Counted from the stretch's first letter, positions 16,624 through 25,840 are shown. The stretch: 45,132 nucleotides of DNA from an uncultured Bacteroidota bacterium (GCA_903847205.1 CAINDA010000016.1:1-45132), one strand, 5' to 3'. Notes: generated from the letters alone by a model not told the origin. A program made the numbers and translations.

Positions 16624-17502
16624 ATGAAAATTATAATTAAATACTGCATATCTGCTGTTGCCGTGGCTTTATTTATTTCGTGCAGCAATACTGTTAATAA
16701 AGGACTTTGGCAGTCTCAGCCCCTGCTGGTAAATGAGGGTGGTAACCGATCACTTGATTCGTTTAAATCATATGATAGCGAAAGTGAATTGTATTATACA
16801 ATAAGCAACGATCTTGACAATTTGTATTTTTCTATTAAAACAAATAATCAGAAAACTCAAATGAGGATACTCCGCTCAGGAATTGAGTTTTGCATTGATA
16901 CTGCCGGAAAATACAGCGACAGGACAAAAATTCTTTTTCCGTTTGCCGTGCTGCATAAAAAAAATAATTCTGCTTCAGGCGGAAGTTATGGAGCAGATCA
17001 AAGCAGCGGGCATTCAAGAAATCATGGCATCAATCAAAAGCCAGAAACACTGGAATTGTTAAAGAAAAAATTTACAGACGCAGATAAAACAATGCACCTG
17101 ATTGGCTTTAAAACTCCCATCGGCGGGGCAGTTCCGTTACCGAATGATTACGGAATAAAAATGAATATCAGCTGGGACACCTCCAATACTATGATATATC
17201 AGGCTTCTATCCCATTTGTTACTTTTTATAAAAAACTGATTCCTGCTTCCGACAGTGCAAAAATTTTCGGTATTTCCATGAATCTTAATGGTCTTCCAGT
17301 GCAGCAAAGTCCCTACGGAATGAGACCTATGGGCGGAGGCGGTATAAGCATGGGGATGGGAGGAATGGGCGGAATGGGAATGGGCTTCGGGGTAAGGATG
17401 CCGATGGGAGGAACACCCGGCATGGGTAACCCGGCCTATCAGCAGACCAGCAGCACTAAAATAAAAATGAAAATAAAATTGGCGTTGAAACCCGATAAGT
17501 AA
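16624..17502 (+). CDS. Lipoprotein with DOMON/CBM9-like domain and Met/Gly-rich tail
   Basis: The 292-residue protein has a lipoprotein-type signal with Cys20 after F-I-S. Residues about 30-200 look like a DOMON or carbohydrate-binding family 9-like sandwich: 'YDSESELYYTISNDLDNLYFSIKT', 'FCIDTAGKYSDRTKILFPF', and late 'GIKMNISWDTSNTMIYQASIPF'. Residues 233-269 are extraordinary: 26 of 37 are Met or Gly, including M-G-M-G-G-M-G-G-M-G-M-G. Met-rich stretches bind Cu(I) or Ag(I) in some periplasmic proteins, and DOMON domains can hold haem or sugar. Neither function is proven here. The stop codon is 16 bases from the end of the convergent L,D-transpeptidase gene, with a shared hairpin between them. 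Confidence 0.7.
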   Translation: MKIIIKYCISAVAVALFISCSNTVNKGLWQSQPLLVNEGGNRSLDSFKSYDSESELYYTISNDLDNLYFSIKTNNQKTQMRILRSGIEFCIDTAGKYSDRTKILFPFAVLHKKNNSASGGSYGADQSSGHSRNHGINQKPETLELLKKKFTDADKTMHLIGFKTPIGGAVPLPNDYGIKMNISWDTSNTMIYQASIPFVTFYKKLIPASDSAKIFGISMNLNGLPVQQSPYGMRPMGGGGISMGMGGMGGMGMGFGVRMPMGGTPGMGNPAYQQTSSTKIKMKIKLALKPDK

Positions 17503-17523
17503 TCTGATTTAATTTTTATCAGA
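17503..17523. terminator. Candidate bidirectional terminator between convergent genes
   Basis: TCTGAT and ATCAGA flank a 9-base AT-rich loop. The hairpin occupies the 16-base gap between two convergent stop codons and reaches into the minus-strand gene's end. The stem is short, so the call rests largely on position. Confidence 0.35.
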
Positions 17524-18262
17524 ATAAATAATTTCCTTCTTTATCAACCTTCACATTTATTTCCTCTGAAGCGCTGTTGAATTTATCAAAGCCGGTTTTA
17601 AGATTGCTCCAAAAGTTCAGCATTGTTTTGTCTGATTTGTATTTTTCTTTGAACTTAGAAACATTGGTATCACTGAACTTGAAAGGGAAAATGTAAACCG
17701 GTATTTTCGACTGTCCATTTTGCGACGCTTGAATGGCATAGATATAAATTTCTTTTATTTTATCATTGGTCATCGGCATACAGCCGATGGTAACGCATTC
17801 TCCGTGTATAAATATATCGCCGCCGAGGCTTGCCGCAGAGCTTTTTAACTTGTCTGACTGGTTCGGATAACTTACTCCCAAAGAAAGATAATAACTGCTT
17901 GCAGGATTAAATTTTTCGATGTAATAAAAACCTTCCGGCACCTGCCCGTCCCCTTGCATCCGCTTAGGGCCAAGCTCTCCGGAGCTGGAGCAGATATCAT
18001 AGCTTGTCAGTTTTTTATATTTTTTTTCGCTTTTCTTTTTCACATAAATATTTAATTCATGCTCATTCTTAAATACCGTTATCAAAATATTTATGTTGTC
18101 AAGGCTCAGGTCAGCGCTTTTTAACTTCTCTGTTAACAAGGCTTCTTTGTCGGCATAAGCACTTTTTACGCGCGGATATTTTTTCTGCTCCGCTAAAAAA
18201 TTGGTTTTTAAAGCAAAGGCGCTTGACAAAATAATAACTGTCAAAAGAATAAATGTTTTCAT
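17519..18262 (-). CDS. L,D-transpeptidase (YkuD/YafK-type) domain protein
   Basis: The ATG at 18262 yields 247 residues with an N-terminal hydrophobic signal or anchor ('FILLTVIILSSAFAL'); the frame opens further upstream at a TTG, but that part is not signal-like. The catalytic motif is intact: 'IHGECVTIGCMPM' at about residues 150-162, giving the H-G-x5-G-C pattern with the nucleophilic Cys. Upstream, 'PEGFYYIEKFNPASSYYLSLGVSYPN' matches the YafK-like version of the fold. Family members form 3-3 peptidoglycan cross-links, attach proteins to peptidoglycan, or cleave such links (YafK/DpaA type). Sequence alone does not choose between these. The gene starts 28 bases after the helicase-nuclease stop codon, so the two are probably co-transcribed. 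Confidence 0.85.
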   Translation of the reverse strand: MKTFILLTVIILSSAFALKTNFLAEQKKYPRVKSAYADKEALLTEKLKSADLSLDNINILITVFKNEHELNIYVKKKSEKKYKKLTSYDICSSSGELGPKRMQGDGQVPEGFYYIEKFNPASSYYLSLGVSYPNQSDKLKSSAASLGGDIFIHGECVTIGCMPMTNDKIKEIYIYAIQASQNGQSKIPVYIFPFKFSDTNVSKFKEKYKSDKTMLNFWSNLKTGFDKFNSASEEINVKVDKEGNYLF

Positions 18263-18290
18263 CGGAATTGATTTTATTAAATTGTTTGAA

Positions 18291-21200
18291 CTAACATTCC
18301 ACAACTTTTTCATCTTCAATATAAACTAATAATTTTTCTGTAACCAGGTAGCCCATTTGATTGAGCAGCTCGGCATACTGGAGTATCTGTTTTTTATGGG
18401 CCGGCTTTTCTTCCCCTGTTTTATAATCAATAATTACAGCGTTTTTTCCGTTTATAACAACCCTGTCGAGACGGAACATTTCTTTTGCGAAAGAAATAAT
18501 TTCCGCTTCGTTTTTTACGATTAATCCGGCAGCAAAATGAGGCTTCAGTTTTGGAAGTTTAATAATTTTTGTAATCACGGAGTTTAAATTTTCTTTTTCC
18601 GCCAGAGTAACTAAGCCTTCCGAAAACATTGAATTTACTGCAGGTTCAATATCATCAGCAGATTTTATTTTTGCCAGTGCAGTATGCACCATCACGCCGT
18701 AATCTTTTTTACTTTCAGTTACTTCTAAATTCCAGATGCTCGGTGCAGCAGCGCGCATTTTAATATTATTTCTCCATTGATTGGAGTTAAAAGTCTGCAG
18801 CTCATAGTTGGCCATCTGATGTTTCTGGGCATGCTGTATCCGTAAAGTTTCTGTTCCAAAAGTATAAATAGTTTTTCCTTCCTGCCATTCGCCCTTCATC
18901 TGATAATAATGTGCGAACATATCGCTGACAGTATTTAAATTATCAGCAGCCCTTGAAGGCTTGCCGGTAAGCACATACAGCCGTTCTTCGGGACGGGTGA
19001 GTGCAACATATAAAACATTAAGTCCGTCGAGCAGCGATTTATTTTTTTCATCTTCATATAAATCGGCATAAGGCGTATCTCTTAAACTTTCGCTTGCAGA
19101 AACCAATGCCGACGGTAGCTGCGGTATTTTTTCATTTGTGATGTCCGCCCATAAATGTTTTTTACCTTTTGTTGTTTTCCCATTGGAGAAAGGCAGAATC
19201 ACAGCCGGAAACTCCAATCCCTTGGCACGGTGAATGGTCATAATGGTTACAGCATTCATCCCTTGCGGCACAATCAGCGAGGCTTTTCCTTTTTTATCTT
19301 CCCAGTATTCAATAAAATCATTCAGGTTATTATTCTGTTTGATAGAATAATTCAATACTTCATCCAGGTAAAACTGAATGTATGCATTCGGCTTTGTGTT
19401 GAGTTTAAATAAACGCACTAATTCTTCGCATAGCTCATACAGCGCCATTTTCGAAAGCTCCCTGCTGTTAAAATCAACACATGATTTTTTGAGAACTGAG
19501 ATAAAATCCCGTTGTTTGTGCTCAACAAGCAGTTCGTTTATATCCGTTTTTTCAAGCAATCCGGAAGCTGCCAGGTATTCCATCAGCTCGGCCTGAATAA
19601 TCTGATCGTCGGTATTATTTAAAAAGCGGAGCAGCGAATAAATAAAATTCACTTCGGGCGAATTGCTTAATAACAAAGAGTCAGAGGAGATTACTTCAAT
19701 TCCTCTGCCGGATAAATAATTTGCAATTTCGCTTCCTTCTGTATTTTTCCTCACCAGCACTGCAATATCTTTAAGCAGAAAATTCTGCCGTACTAAATCT
19801 ATAATTATGCTGCAGGTGCGTTCTAAATTTTGCTGATGCACTTCTTCTTTTTCTCCTTCCAGAAATTCAACCTGCACATATCCGCCTTTGTTTTCGGGGT
19901 TAAATCCCTGCTCTAATTTTTCATAAATGCTTTTAAATTTATCATTCAGTTTGTTGGAAAGTGTCCTGAAAATTGCATTATTAAACTCTATGATCTCTCG
20001 TTTGCTTCGGTAATTTTTATCCAGCACCTGCGGGTTATGATTTCTTTTTAATGCAGCTTCGCGTTCCAATACCAGTGGATTATTATTGTGTCCAAAAACT
20101 TCGGGCAGTGAGGCAAACTGTTCTACCTCGCCTCCGCGCCAGCGATAAATAGCCTGCTTGCCGTCGCCTACAAGCATTGTAAAATGTCCGCTGGCAAGCG
20201 AATTGTCAATTAATGGCAGCAGGTTTTGAAACTGCAGAATAGAAGTATCCTGAAATTCATCAATCAGATAGTTGTTGTACTTCTCTCCCAAGCGCTCATA
20301 AATAAAAGGGATAGGCTCATTCAATACAATTTTTGCAATCAGTTTATTGAATTCCGAAATATGTAAAATATTATTCTGCGCTTTGTATTCATTCAGCAGC
20401 TTTTCAATTTCATTCAATACAGCCAGTGAATAAATAGATGCATTTATTAATCGGAATAAAATGATCTCCTGCAAATTACTTTGAATAAAATCCCAGGCTT
20501 CATCGTATAGTTTGATAAGCCCGCCTTTTATGCTGTCGATAGCATCCTTCTCCGACTGAACAGCCTTTCCGGCATACCATTTATCGGAATCAATATTTTT
20601 CTGCACAGTATCCGAAGGTTTTAATTTGTCGAATCTTGTTCCTGCCAGGTAAGTAAAATATTTACAAATACCGTTGGCGCCTCCTGCAAACTTCTCATGT
20701 TCAATTCCTGAATCGCTGATTATTTGAAGAGCTTCCTTTCCGCATCGGCTGATAAATGTTTCAAATTTTTTAATCTCAGTCTGAATGGTATCTTTTATTT
20801 TAAAAAAATCATCAAGGCTTAAAAGGCGCAGTTTATCTATATGTACAGTGCCGTCTTCAGTCAGGAGGTTTTTTGCAAAATATTTTAAATCGTTCTCAAT
20901 ATGCCAGCTTTTTTCATCGTCGGTTTTGCTTTCGGTAAATTCAACCAAGGCTTTGGTTAAAAGTTCGTCGGTCCCAATCTGAGCTATTAACAAGTCAATT
21001 GCCTGAGTAAGGAGTTTGTCATCATCCATTTCAAGTTCAAAGCTCATTGGTATTTTAAGATCAAATGCAAAGGTGCGGACTATCTTATGTACAAAGCTGT
21101 CGATTGTGCCGATTGCAAAATCGGAATAGTTGTGTAAGATCTCTGTTAACAAATTATTGGCGCGTTTCCTGATGATGGCATCATCTAATTGGAGAGAGGC

Positions 21201-21494
21201 ATTTAGCTTTTTATGTTTCTTTAATTCGCTGAGCAGAGTTTTTGTTCCTCCCGAAAGCTGTGTGTAATCATCTATCGAAAGCTCTTTCAATGCTTTTATG
21301 ATGCGGTCTTTCATTTCAGCCGCAGCCTTATTGGTAAATGTAACAGCTAAAATACGGCGGTATGCACTGGGAGGTTCGGAGGTATCATTCAAAGCCAATG
21401 CAAGGTATTCCTTTACTAATGTAAAAGTTTTGCCTGAGCCTGCAGATGATTTGTATATCGTAAAGTTTTTGTCCTGCATTTTGTGATTGACCAT
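18291..21494 (-). CDS. UvrD/RecB-type helicase-nuclease (AddA-like)
   Basis: The 1067-residue protein is a superfamily 1A helicase fused to a C-terminal nuclease, as in AddA/RecB double-strand-break repair enzymes. Walker A is 'SSAGSGKT' with Lys22, Walker B is 'LIDEFQDTS' near residue 411, and the late helicase motif is 'NVLYVALTRPEERLYVL' near residue 825. 'TIMTIHRAKGLEFPAVILP' is another typical UvrD_C motif. The PD-(D/E)XK nuclease appears as 'VVINGKNAVIIDYKTGEE' near residue 1010-1025. The protein would resect DNA ends for RecA loading. Two starts are possible (ATG at 21494 or 21479). Its usual AddB/RecC-like partner is not adjacent: the next gene upstream is divergent. Confidence 0.9.
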   Translation of the reverse strand: MVNHKMQDKNFTIYKSSAGSGKTFTLVKEYLALALNDTSEPPSAYRRILAVTFTNKAAAEMKDRIIKALKELSIDDYTQLSGGTKTLLSELKKHKKLNASLQLDDAIIRKRANNLLTEILHNYSDFAIGTIDSFVHKIVRTFAFDLKIPMSFELEMDDDKLLTQAIDLLIAQIGTDELLTKALVEFTESKTDDEKSWHIENDLKYFAKNLLTEDGTVHIDKLRLLSLDDFFKIKDTIQTEIKKFETFISRCGKEALQIISDSGIEHEKFAGGANGICKYFTYLAGTRFDKLKPSDTVQKNIDSDKWYAGKAVQSEKDAIDSIKGGLIKLYDEAWDFIQSNLQEIILFRLINASIYSLAVLNEIEKLLNEYKAQNNILHISEFNKLIAKIVLNEPIPFIYERLGEKYNNYLIDEFQDTSILQFQNLLPLIDNSLASGHFTMLVGDGKQAIYRWRGGEVEQFASLPEVFGHNNNPLVLEREAALKRNHNPQVLDKNYRSKREIIEFNNAIFRTLSNKLNDKFKSIYEKLEQGFNPENKGGYVQVEFLEGEKEEVHQQNLERTCSIIIDLVRQNFLLKDIAVLVRKNTEGSEIANYLSGRGIEVISSDSLLLSNSPEVNFIYSLLRFLNNTDDQIIQAELMEYLAASGLLEKTDINELLVEHKQRDFISVLKKSCVDFNSRELSKMALYELCEELVRLFKLNTKPNAYIQFYLDEVLNYSIKQNNNLNDFIEYWEDKKGKASLIVPQGMNAVTIMTIHRAKGLEFPAVILPFSNGKTTKGKKHLWADITNEKIPQLPSALVSASESLRDTPYADLYEDEKNKSLLDGLNVLYVALTRPEERLYVLTGKPSRAADNLNTVSDMFAHYYQMKGEWQEGKTIYTFGTETLRIQHAQKHQMANYELQTFNSNQWRNNIKMRAAAPSIWNLEVTESKKDYGVMVHTALAKIKSADDIEPAVNSMFSEGLVTLAEKENLNSVITKIIKLPKLKPHFAAGLIVKNEAEIISFAKEMFRLDRVVINGKNAVIIDYKTGEEKPAHKKQILQYAELLNQMGYLVTEKLLVYIEDEKVVEC

Positions 21495-21596
21495 GTCAGT
21501 GAGGCATTGGGTTAGCCTGCGATAATTTTTTTCAAAAAAAACCTGTTTGCAAAGTACACATTTATTGAGTATTATTGTATATAGAAAATTAAGGTA

Positions 21597-23279
21597 ATGA
21601 ATAAAATTACAGCATGCTTTGCTGCCCTTCTTCTTTTGACCTGTCGTATTATATCTGCGCAGGAAACAAATATTGTTCCCGGCAATTTATTAGTGATGGT
21701 CAGCTCCGATGCCGATGCGCAGGGGCTTTCAAAAGAACTCCAATTTATTAACGGAGTAAAAACTGATTTAAAAGTTGATCGGGAACTTTCAAAATCAATG
21801 CACATTTATCTGTTTGGTTTTAATCCTGCTTCTGTTAATCAGTATGAAATGCTGCGCGCAGTTAAGATGAATCATTCGGTAAAAATCGCGCAGTTTAATC
21901 ACACATTTAAGGAGCGGAATATTCCGAATGATTCTTTGTTCGGAAACATGTGGGACCTGAAAAACACCGGGCAGGCAGGAGGTACGCCTTTGGCAGATAT
22001 CCATGCTGCACAAGCCTGGGACATTACAACAGGAGGGATGACTACTCAGGGTGATACAATAGTTATTGCAGTGATTGACGGCGGGTTCGACATCACTCAT
22101 CATGATTTGGATTTCTTGAAAAATTATCAGGAAATTCCTAACAACGGGATTGATGACGACGGCAATGGTTACATAGATGATTATAACGGCTGGAACGGTT
22201 CAAATAATACCGATCATCTGCCTCTTGCAAGCCACGGCACGCATGTGTCGGGAATAGCGGGAGCGCGGGGAAATAACGGTATTGGTGTAACTGGTGTAAA
22301 TTGGAATGTAAAAATACTGCCCATCTCCTACGGCTCAGGCGGCAATTTCGAATCCGAGGTAGTGGCTTCTTATTCGTATGCCATGCACCTGCGCAGGTTA
22401 TACAATCAAACCAGCGGAGCAAAAGGAGCTTTTATAGTTGCAACAAATTCTTCTTTCGGTGTTGATCTGGGCCATCCTTCAGCCTATCCCCTTTGGTGTG
22501 CGATGTACGATTCATTAGGCGCTGTTGGTATTTTAAGCGCTGCCGCGACAGCCAACAACAATTATAATGTGGATGTGCAGGGAGATATCCCGACAGCCTG
22601 CCCCAGCGATTGGCTTATTGCCGTTACTAATACAACCAACAGCGATGCTAAAAACAGCAGCTGCGGATACGGCGCAACTACTATTGATTTAGGGGCGCCG
22701 GGTACAAACATCACATCAACATATCCGTCCAATTCTTATGCTTCAATTTCCGGGACTTCTATGGCATCACCGCATGTTGCAGGTGCCGTAGCCCTGATGT
22801 ATGCAGCAGCGTGTACTCAATTTATTACTGATTTCAAAGCTGATCCTGCAGGTATTGCAAGGGTTGTGAAAGATTCACTTCTTGGATCTGTGGATATTAT
22901 ACCGTCTATGAGCGGCGGGGTAACAGTTACAGGCGGACGGCTGAACCTGCTTAAAGCTGTAAGATCAATGATGCATTATTGCGGTGTTCCTGCTTCCGTT
23001 GCTGAAGCCGGCCTATTAAACAATAAGTTTGAAATCACTAGGGTTTACCCTAATCCTGTTGCCGCTATTTTAAATGTAGAATATTCCGGCTCTGAAAATG
23101 CTGAAATCAGTATCGTTAACCTGCTTGGGCAGGAAGTAATGAGGGCTAAAGGAGGTGGTGCTGCAAATGGAATACAGCACAGCAGTATTGATATCAGCTC
23201 AATTGGGAAAGGTATTTATTTTCTGAGCATTAATGTACAGAACAAAAAATCGAATGTTGTGAAAGCTGTAGTTTATTAA
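21597..23279 (+). CDS. Subtilisin-like (S8) serine protease with T9SS type A domain
   Basis: The 560-residue secreted protease has a signal peptide (1-21, ending I-I-S-A before Gln). A ~95-residue propeptide-like segment precedes the catalytic domain, which begins near 'WDLKNTGQAGG'. The triad is complete: Asp161 in 'VIDGGFD', His213 in 'SHGTHVSG', Ser388 in 'SGTSMASPHVAG'. An acidic loop 'NNGIDDDGNGYIDD' (about 181-194) resembles a calcium-binding D-x-D-x-D-G site. The final ~75 residues are a type A sorting domain: 'VYPNPVAAILNVEY', 'IVNLLGQEVM', 'GIYFLSI'. Sec export, T9SS secretion and propeptide removal are inferred. It is divergent from the helicase-nuclease gene, with about 100 bases between the starts. 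Confidence 0.95.
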   Translation: MNKITACFAALLLLTCRIISAQETNIVPGNLLVMVSSDADAQGLSKELQFINGVKTDLKVDRELSKSMHIYLFGFNPASVNQYEMLRAVKMNHSVKIAQFNHTFKERNIPNDSLFGNMWDLKNTGQAGGTPLADIHAAQAWDITTGGMTTQGDTIVIAVIDGGFDITHHDLDFLKNYQEIPNNGIDDDGNGYIDDYNGWNGSNNTDHLPLASHGTHVSGIAGARGNNGIGVTGVNWNVKILPISYGSGGNFESEVVASYSYAMHLRRLYNQTSGAKGAFIVATNSSFGVDLGHPSAYPLWCAMYDSLGAVGILSAAATANNNYNVDVQGDIPTACPSDWLIAVTNTTNSDAKNSSCGYGATTIDLGAPGTNITSTYPSNSYASISGTSMASPHVAGAVALMYAAACTQFITDFKADPAGIARVVKDSLLGSVDIIPSMSGGVTVTGGRLNLLKAVRSMMHYCGVPASVAEAGLLNNKFEITRVYPNPVAAILNVEYSGSENAEISIVNLLGQEVMRAKGGGAANGIQHSSIDISSIGKGIYFLSINVQNKKSNVVKAVVY

Positions 23280-23464
23280 GTTTCCTCTTTTCTAAATTTC
23301 CAATGGTCTAAAACCATTTAAATACAAGGGATTTATATAAATGCAACACATTTCTCCTGCATCTGGCTTATTCTGCGTCTGAAAATATCCATACTTTTTA
23401 ATATCAGCTCTAACAAGGGATTCATGCCTCTTTTATCATATTATCTAGCTGCAATAAATGTAAC

Positions 23465-23482
23465 AAGTGATCTGTATCACTT
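23465..23482. promoter_or_regulatory. CRP/FNR-type palindromic operator candidate
   Basis: AAGTGAT and ATCACTT flank CTGT, which gives GTGA-N6-TCAC. That is the half-site and spacing of CRP-family sites, though the outer bases differ from the E. coli consensus. It lies about 50 bases upstream of the -7 box and 170 bases upstream of ppiD. Confidence 0.35.
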
Positions 23483-23530
23483 TCTCCCTGAAAAAATACC
23501 GAAAATTTCTCAAAGTAGTTTAAAGAATCT

Positions 23531-23538
23531 TATATTTG
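23531..23538 (+). promoter_or_regulatory. Candidate -7 promoter box of ppiD
   Basis: TATATTTG matches TAnnTTTG exactly. Initiation near 23545 would leave a leader of about 110 bases. No clear -33 TTTG is present, which would suit activation from the palindrome further upstream. Confidence 0.5.
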
Positions 23539-23653
23539 CAACCCGCCAAAAGAAATTAAGAACTTCTGTTTGCGGCGGATACTAATTTATATTCAATAAT
23601 TTTCACATTAGAATCAGCATATAACAGCAACAAAATAATTAAACAAAAAGATT

Positions 23654-25840
23654 ATGAGTGTTTTAGAAAATTTACGTAAACGTTCCGGACTATTAGTAAC
23701 AATAGTGGGTTTAGCGTTATTAGCATTTGTTTTAACAGGCTTGTTAGAAAAGAGTTCTTCGGGGAGTTCAAAAGATAAATCTGTGGGCGAGATAGCTGGT
23801 AAGATGATTGATTATAGCTCATTTAATGCAAAAGTGCAGGACGCAGTTGAAAACAAAAAACGTAACAGCGGCAAAACGGCGCTTGAAGAAAGCGAAATGG
23901 ACGGCATCGTTCAGCAAGCCTGGAACCAGGTGATTAATGAAGAAGTGATGAACAAAGAATATGAAAAACTCGGTATTTCTGTTTCTGACGAAGAGCTGTA
24001 TGATTTAATGATTGACCATCCGCACCCTGCGCTGATCCGTAATCTCAGCGATCCTCAGACAGGTAAAATTGCGCCTGCTTTCGCGGATGCTTCAGGTGCA
24101 TTAAGCCCTGCTAAAATAAAAGAATTCACACAAAAAATGACCCCGGAACAAGAAACATCCTGGACGCAGTTAGAAACTTTTATCCGCCAGATACGCATCA
24201 ATGAAAAATATAATAACCTTATCAAAAAAGGTTTATATGTAACTACAGCGGCTGCTAAGCGCGATTACATTGCTCAAAATTCAAACATAGCCATTAAGTA
24301 TGTTGCTAAAAATTATAAAGTAATTCCCGACAGTACTATTAAAGTTACTGATGCTGATTTAAATACATATTACGCAGCTCATCAAAATGAATTTAAACAG
24401 GAAGCTTCAAGAAAAATTGAGTACGTAGCATTTGATATTTCTCCTTCACAGGAAGATAAAGACGACGCGCTGAAGTCAATGCAGGGTGTTGCAAATAATT
24501 TTAAAGGAACAAAAACCGGTGAGGATTCAGCTTTTGTAATTTCTGAATCAGATACTCACAATATGGATTTAAGTTTTCATGCAAAAGGAACTTTATCTCC
24601 TGCAATTGATTCAATAATGTTTAAAGAAGATATAGGAACAGTATTCGGACCTTATTTAGAGAACGGTTCTTTTAAGGTTTCAAAATTAATTGCCGTAAAA
24701 AAATCTGCAGATTCTGCAAAAGTCCGCCATATTTTACTTGCATATAAAGGCTCTGGAGCATCTGAATCAGTAACACGTACAAAAGAACAGGCAAAAACAG
24801 AAGCAGACAGCCTTCTTAAATTATTAAAAAAAGGCGCAAAATTCGCGGATTACGTAGAAAAGTTTTCTGATGACGGCGGTAAAAGAATGCCTCCGAACAA
24901 GAAGCCAAACGAATCCTATCCAGGTAAAGGCGGAGACTACGGCTGGTTAAATCCGAAAAGCCAATTTGTTGAACCATTTAAAAATGCTGGACTTGACGGC
25001 AAAAAAGGCGACATAGTAATTGCTGAATCACAATTCGGATATCACATTATTGAAGTGATGGATTCAAAAGGTTCTCAGAAAAAAGTGGAGGTGGCTACGA
25101 TTGAAAGAAAATTAGAACCGAGCAGCAAAACAATGCAGGCAGTGTTTGTTCATGCAAGTGAATTTGCAGGCAAAAACAATACAAATGAATTATTTCAAAA
25201 AGCGGTTATTGAAAATAAATTAAATAAACGCATTGCTGATAATATCAAAGAAAACGATAAAACTATCGCCGGGATTGAGTCGCCGCGTACTTTAATCCGC
25301 TGGACATACGATAACAAAAAAGGCACAGTATCCGATCCTTTGGAATTTGGAAATAAATTTGTTGTTGCCGTTTTAGCCGAGATAAGAGAAAAGGGCACTG
25401 CGCCTCTGCTTCAGGTGAAAGACGACGTTACAGCCAAAGTGATAAAAGAGAAAAAAGGCGAAATGATTGCTAAAGAATTGAGCTCATCAATTACTCCTGG
25501 TGTTCAGATTGAAGCACTTGCAGCAAAAATGAAATTAAATGTAGAGCAGGCTCAAAATATTAATTTTAATGCATCAGCTATTCAGGGAGCCGGAAACCAG
25601 CCAAGTGTTATCGGCGCTGTTTCTGTTCTGAAAGCGAATACAATCAGCAAGCCGTTATCAGGTAAAGACGGCGTGTTTGTAGTATTTGTAGAATCAGTGA
25701 AAGAAGCCCCTGCACAAAAAGATTATAAAATACATCAGACTGCTGCCCTTGCTCAGTTGCAGCCGCGTGTTGAAAACGAAGTATATGATGCATTAAAAAC
25801 GAATGCAAATATCGTTGAGCATTTGGTGAAGTTCTATTAG
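23654..25840 (+). CDS. ppiD: Periplasmic peptidyl-prolyl isomerase, PpiD/SurA type
   Basis: The 728-residue foldase is anchored in the inner membrane by one helix (about 12-31, 'GLLVTIVGLALLAFVLTGLL') with most of the chain in the periplasm. A SurA_N-type chaperone region (about 45-200) contains 'IVQQAWNQVINEEVMNKEYEKLGI'. The parvulin (rotamase) domain runs from 'AKVRHILLAYKG' (residue 355) to 'SQFGYHIIEVMDSKG' (about 460), with 'GGDYGWLNPKSQFVEPF' in between. A long C-terminal segment follows. PpiD helps newly exported proteins fold as they leave the Sec channel; in this phylum it would serve many T9SS cargoes and barrels. A strong terminator follows the stop codon. Length and layout are normal for Bacteroidota. 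Confidence 0.92.
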   Translation: MSVLENLRKRSGLLVTIVGLALLAFVLTGLLEKSSSGSSKDKSVGEIAGKMIDYSSFNAKVQDAVENKKRNSGKTALEESEMDGIVQQAWNQVINEEVMNKEYEKLGISVSDEELYDLMIDHPHPALIRNLSDPQTGKIAPAFADASGALSPAKIKEFTQKMTPEQETSWTQLETFIRQIRINEKYNNLIKKGLYVTTAAAKRDYIAQNSNIAIKYVAKNYKVIPDSTIKVTDADLNTYYAAHQNEFKQEASRKIEYVAFDISPSQEDKDDALKSMQGVANNFKGTKTGEDSAFVISESDTHNMDLSFHAKGTLSPAIDSIMFKEDIGTVFGPYLENGSFKVSKLIAVKKSADSAKVRHILLAYKGSGASESVTRTKEQAKTEADSLLKLLKKGAKFADYVEKFSDDGGKRMPPNKKPNESYPGKGGDYGWLNPKSQFVEPFKNAGLDGKKGDIVIAESQFGYHIIEVMDSKGSQKKVEVATIERKLEPSSKTMQAVFVHASEFAGKNNTNELFQKAVIENKLNKRIADNIKENDKTIAGIESPRTLIRWTYDNKKGTVSDPLEFGNKFVVAVLAEIREKGTAPLLQVKDDVTAKVIKEKKGEMIAKELSSSITPGVQIEALAAKMKLNVEQAQNINFNASAIQGAGNQPSVIGAVSVLKANTISKPLSGKDGVFVVFVESVKEAPAQKDYKIHQTAALAQLQPRVENEVYDALKTNANIVEHLVKFY

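Larger units (their letters stand above)
23280..23653. other. Intergenic region upstream of ppiD
   Basis: These 374 bases hold no convincing ORF. They contain a perfect 7-bp palindrome with CRP/FNR-like spacing (23465-23482), a full -7 box (23531-23538), and a possible leader stem using CCGCC near 23543 and GGCGG near 23575. A weak ATGGT/ACCAT hairpin near 23303 may end the protease transcript. Confidence 0.55.
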
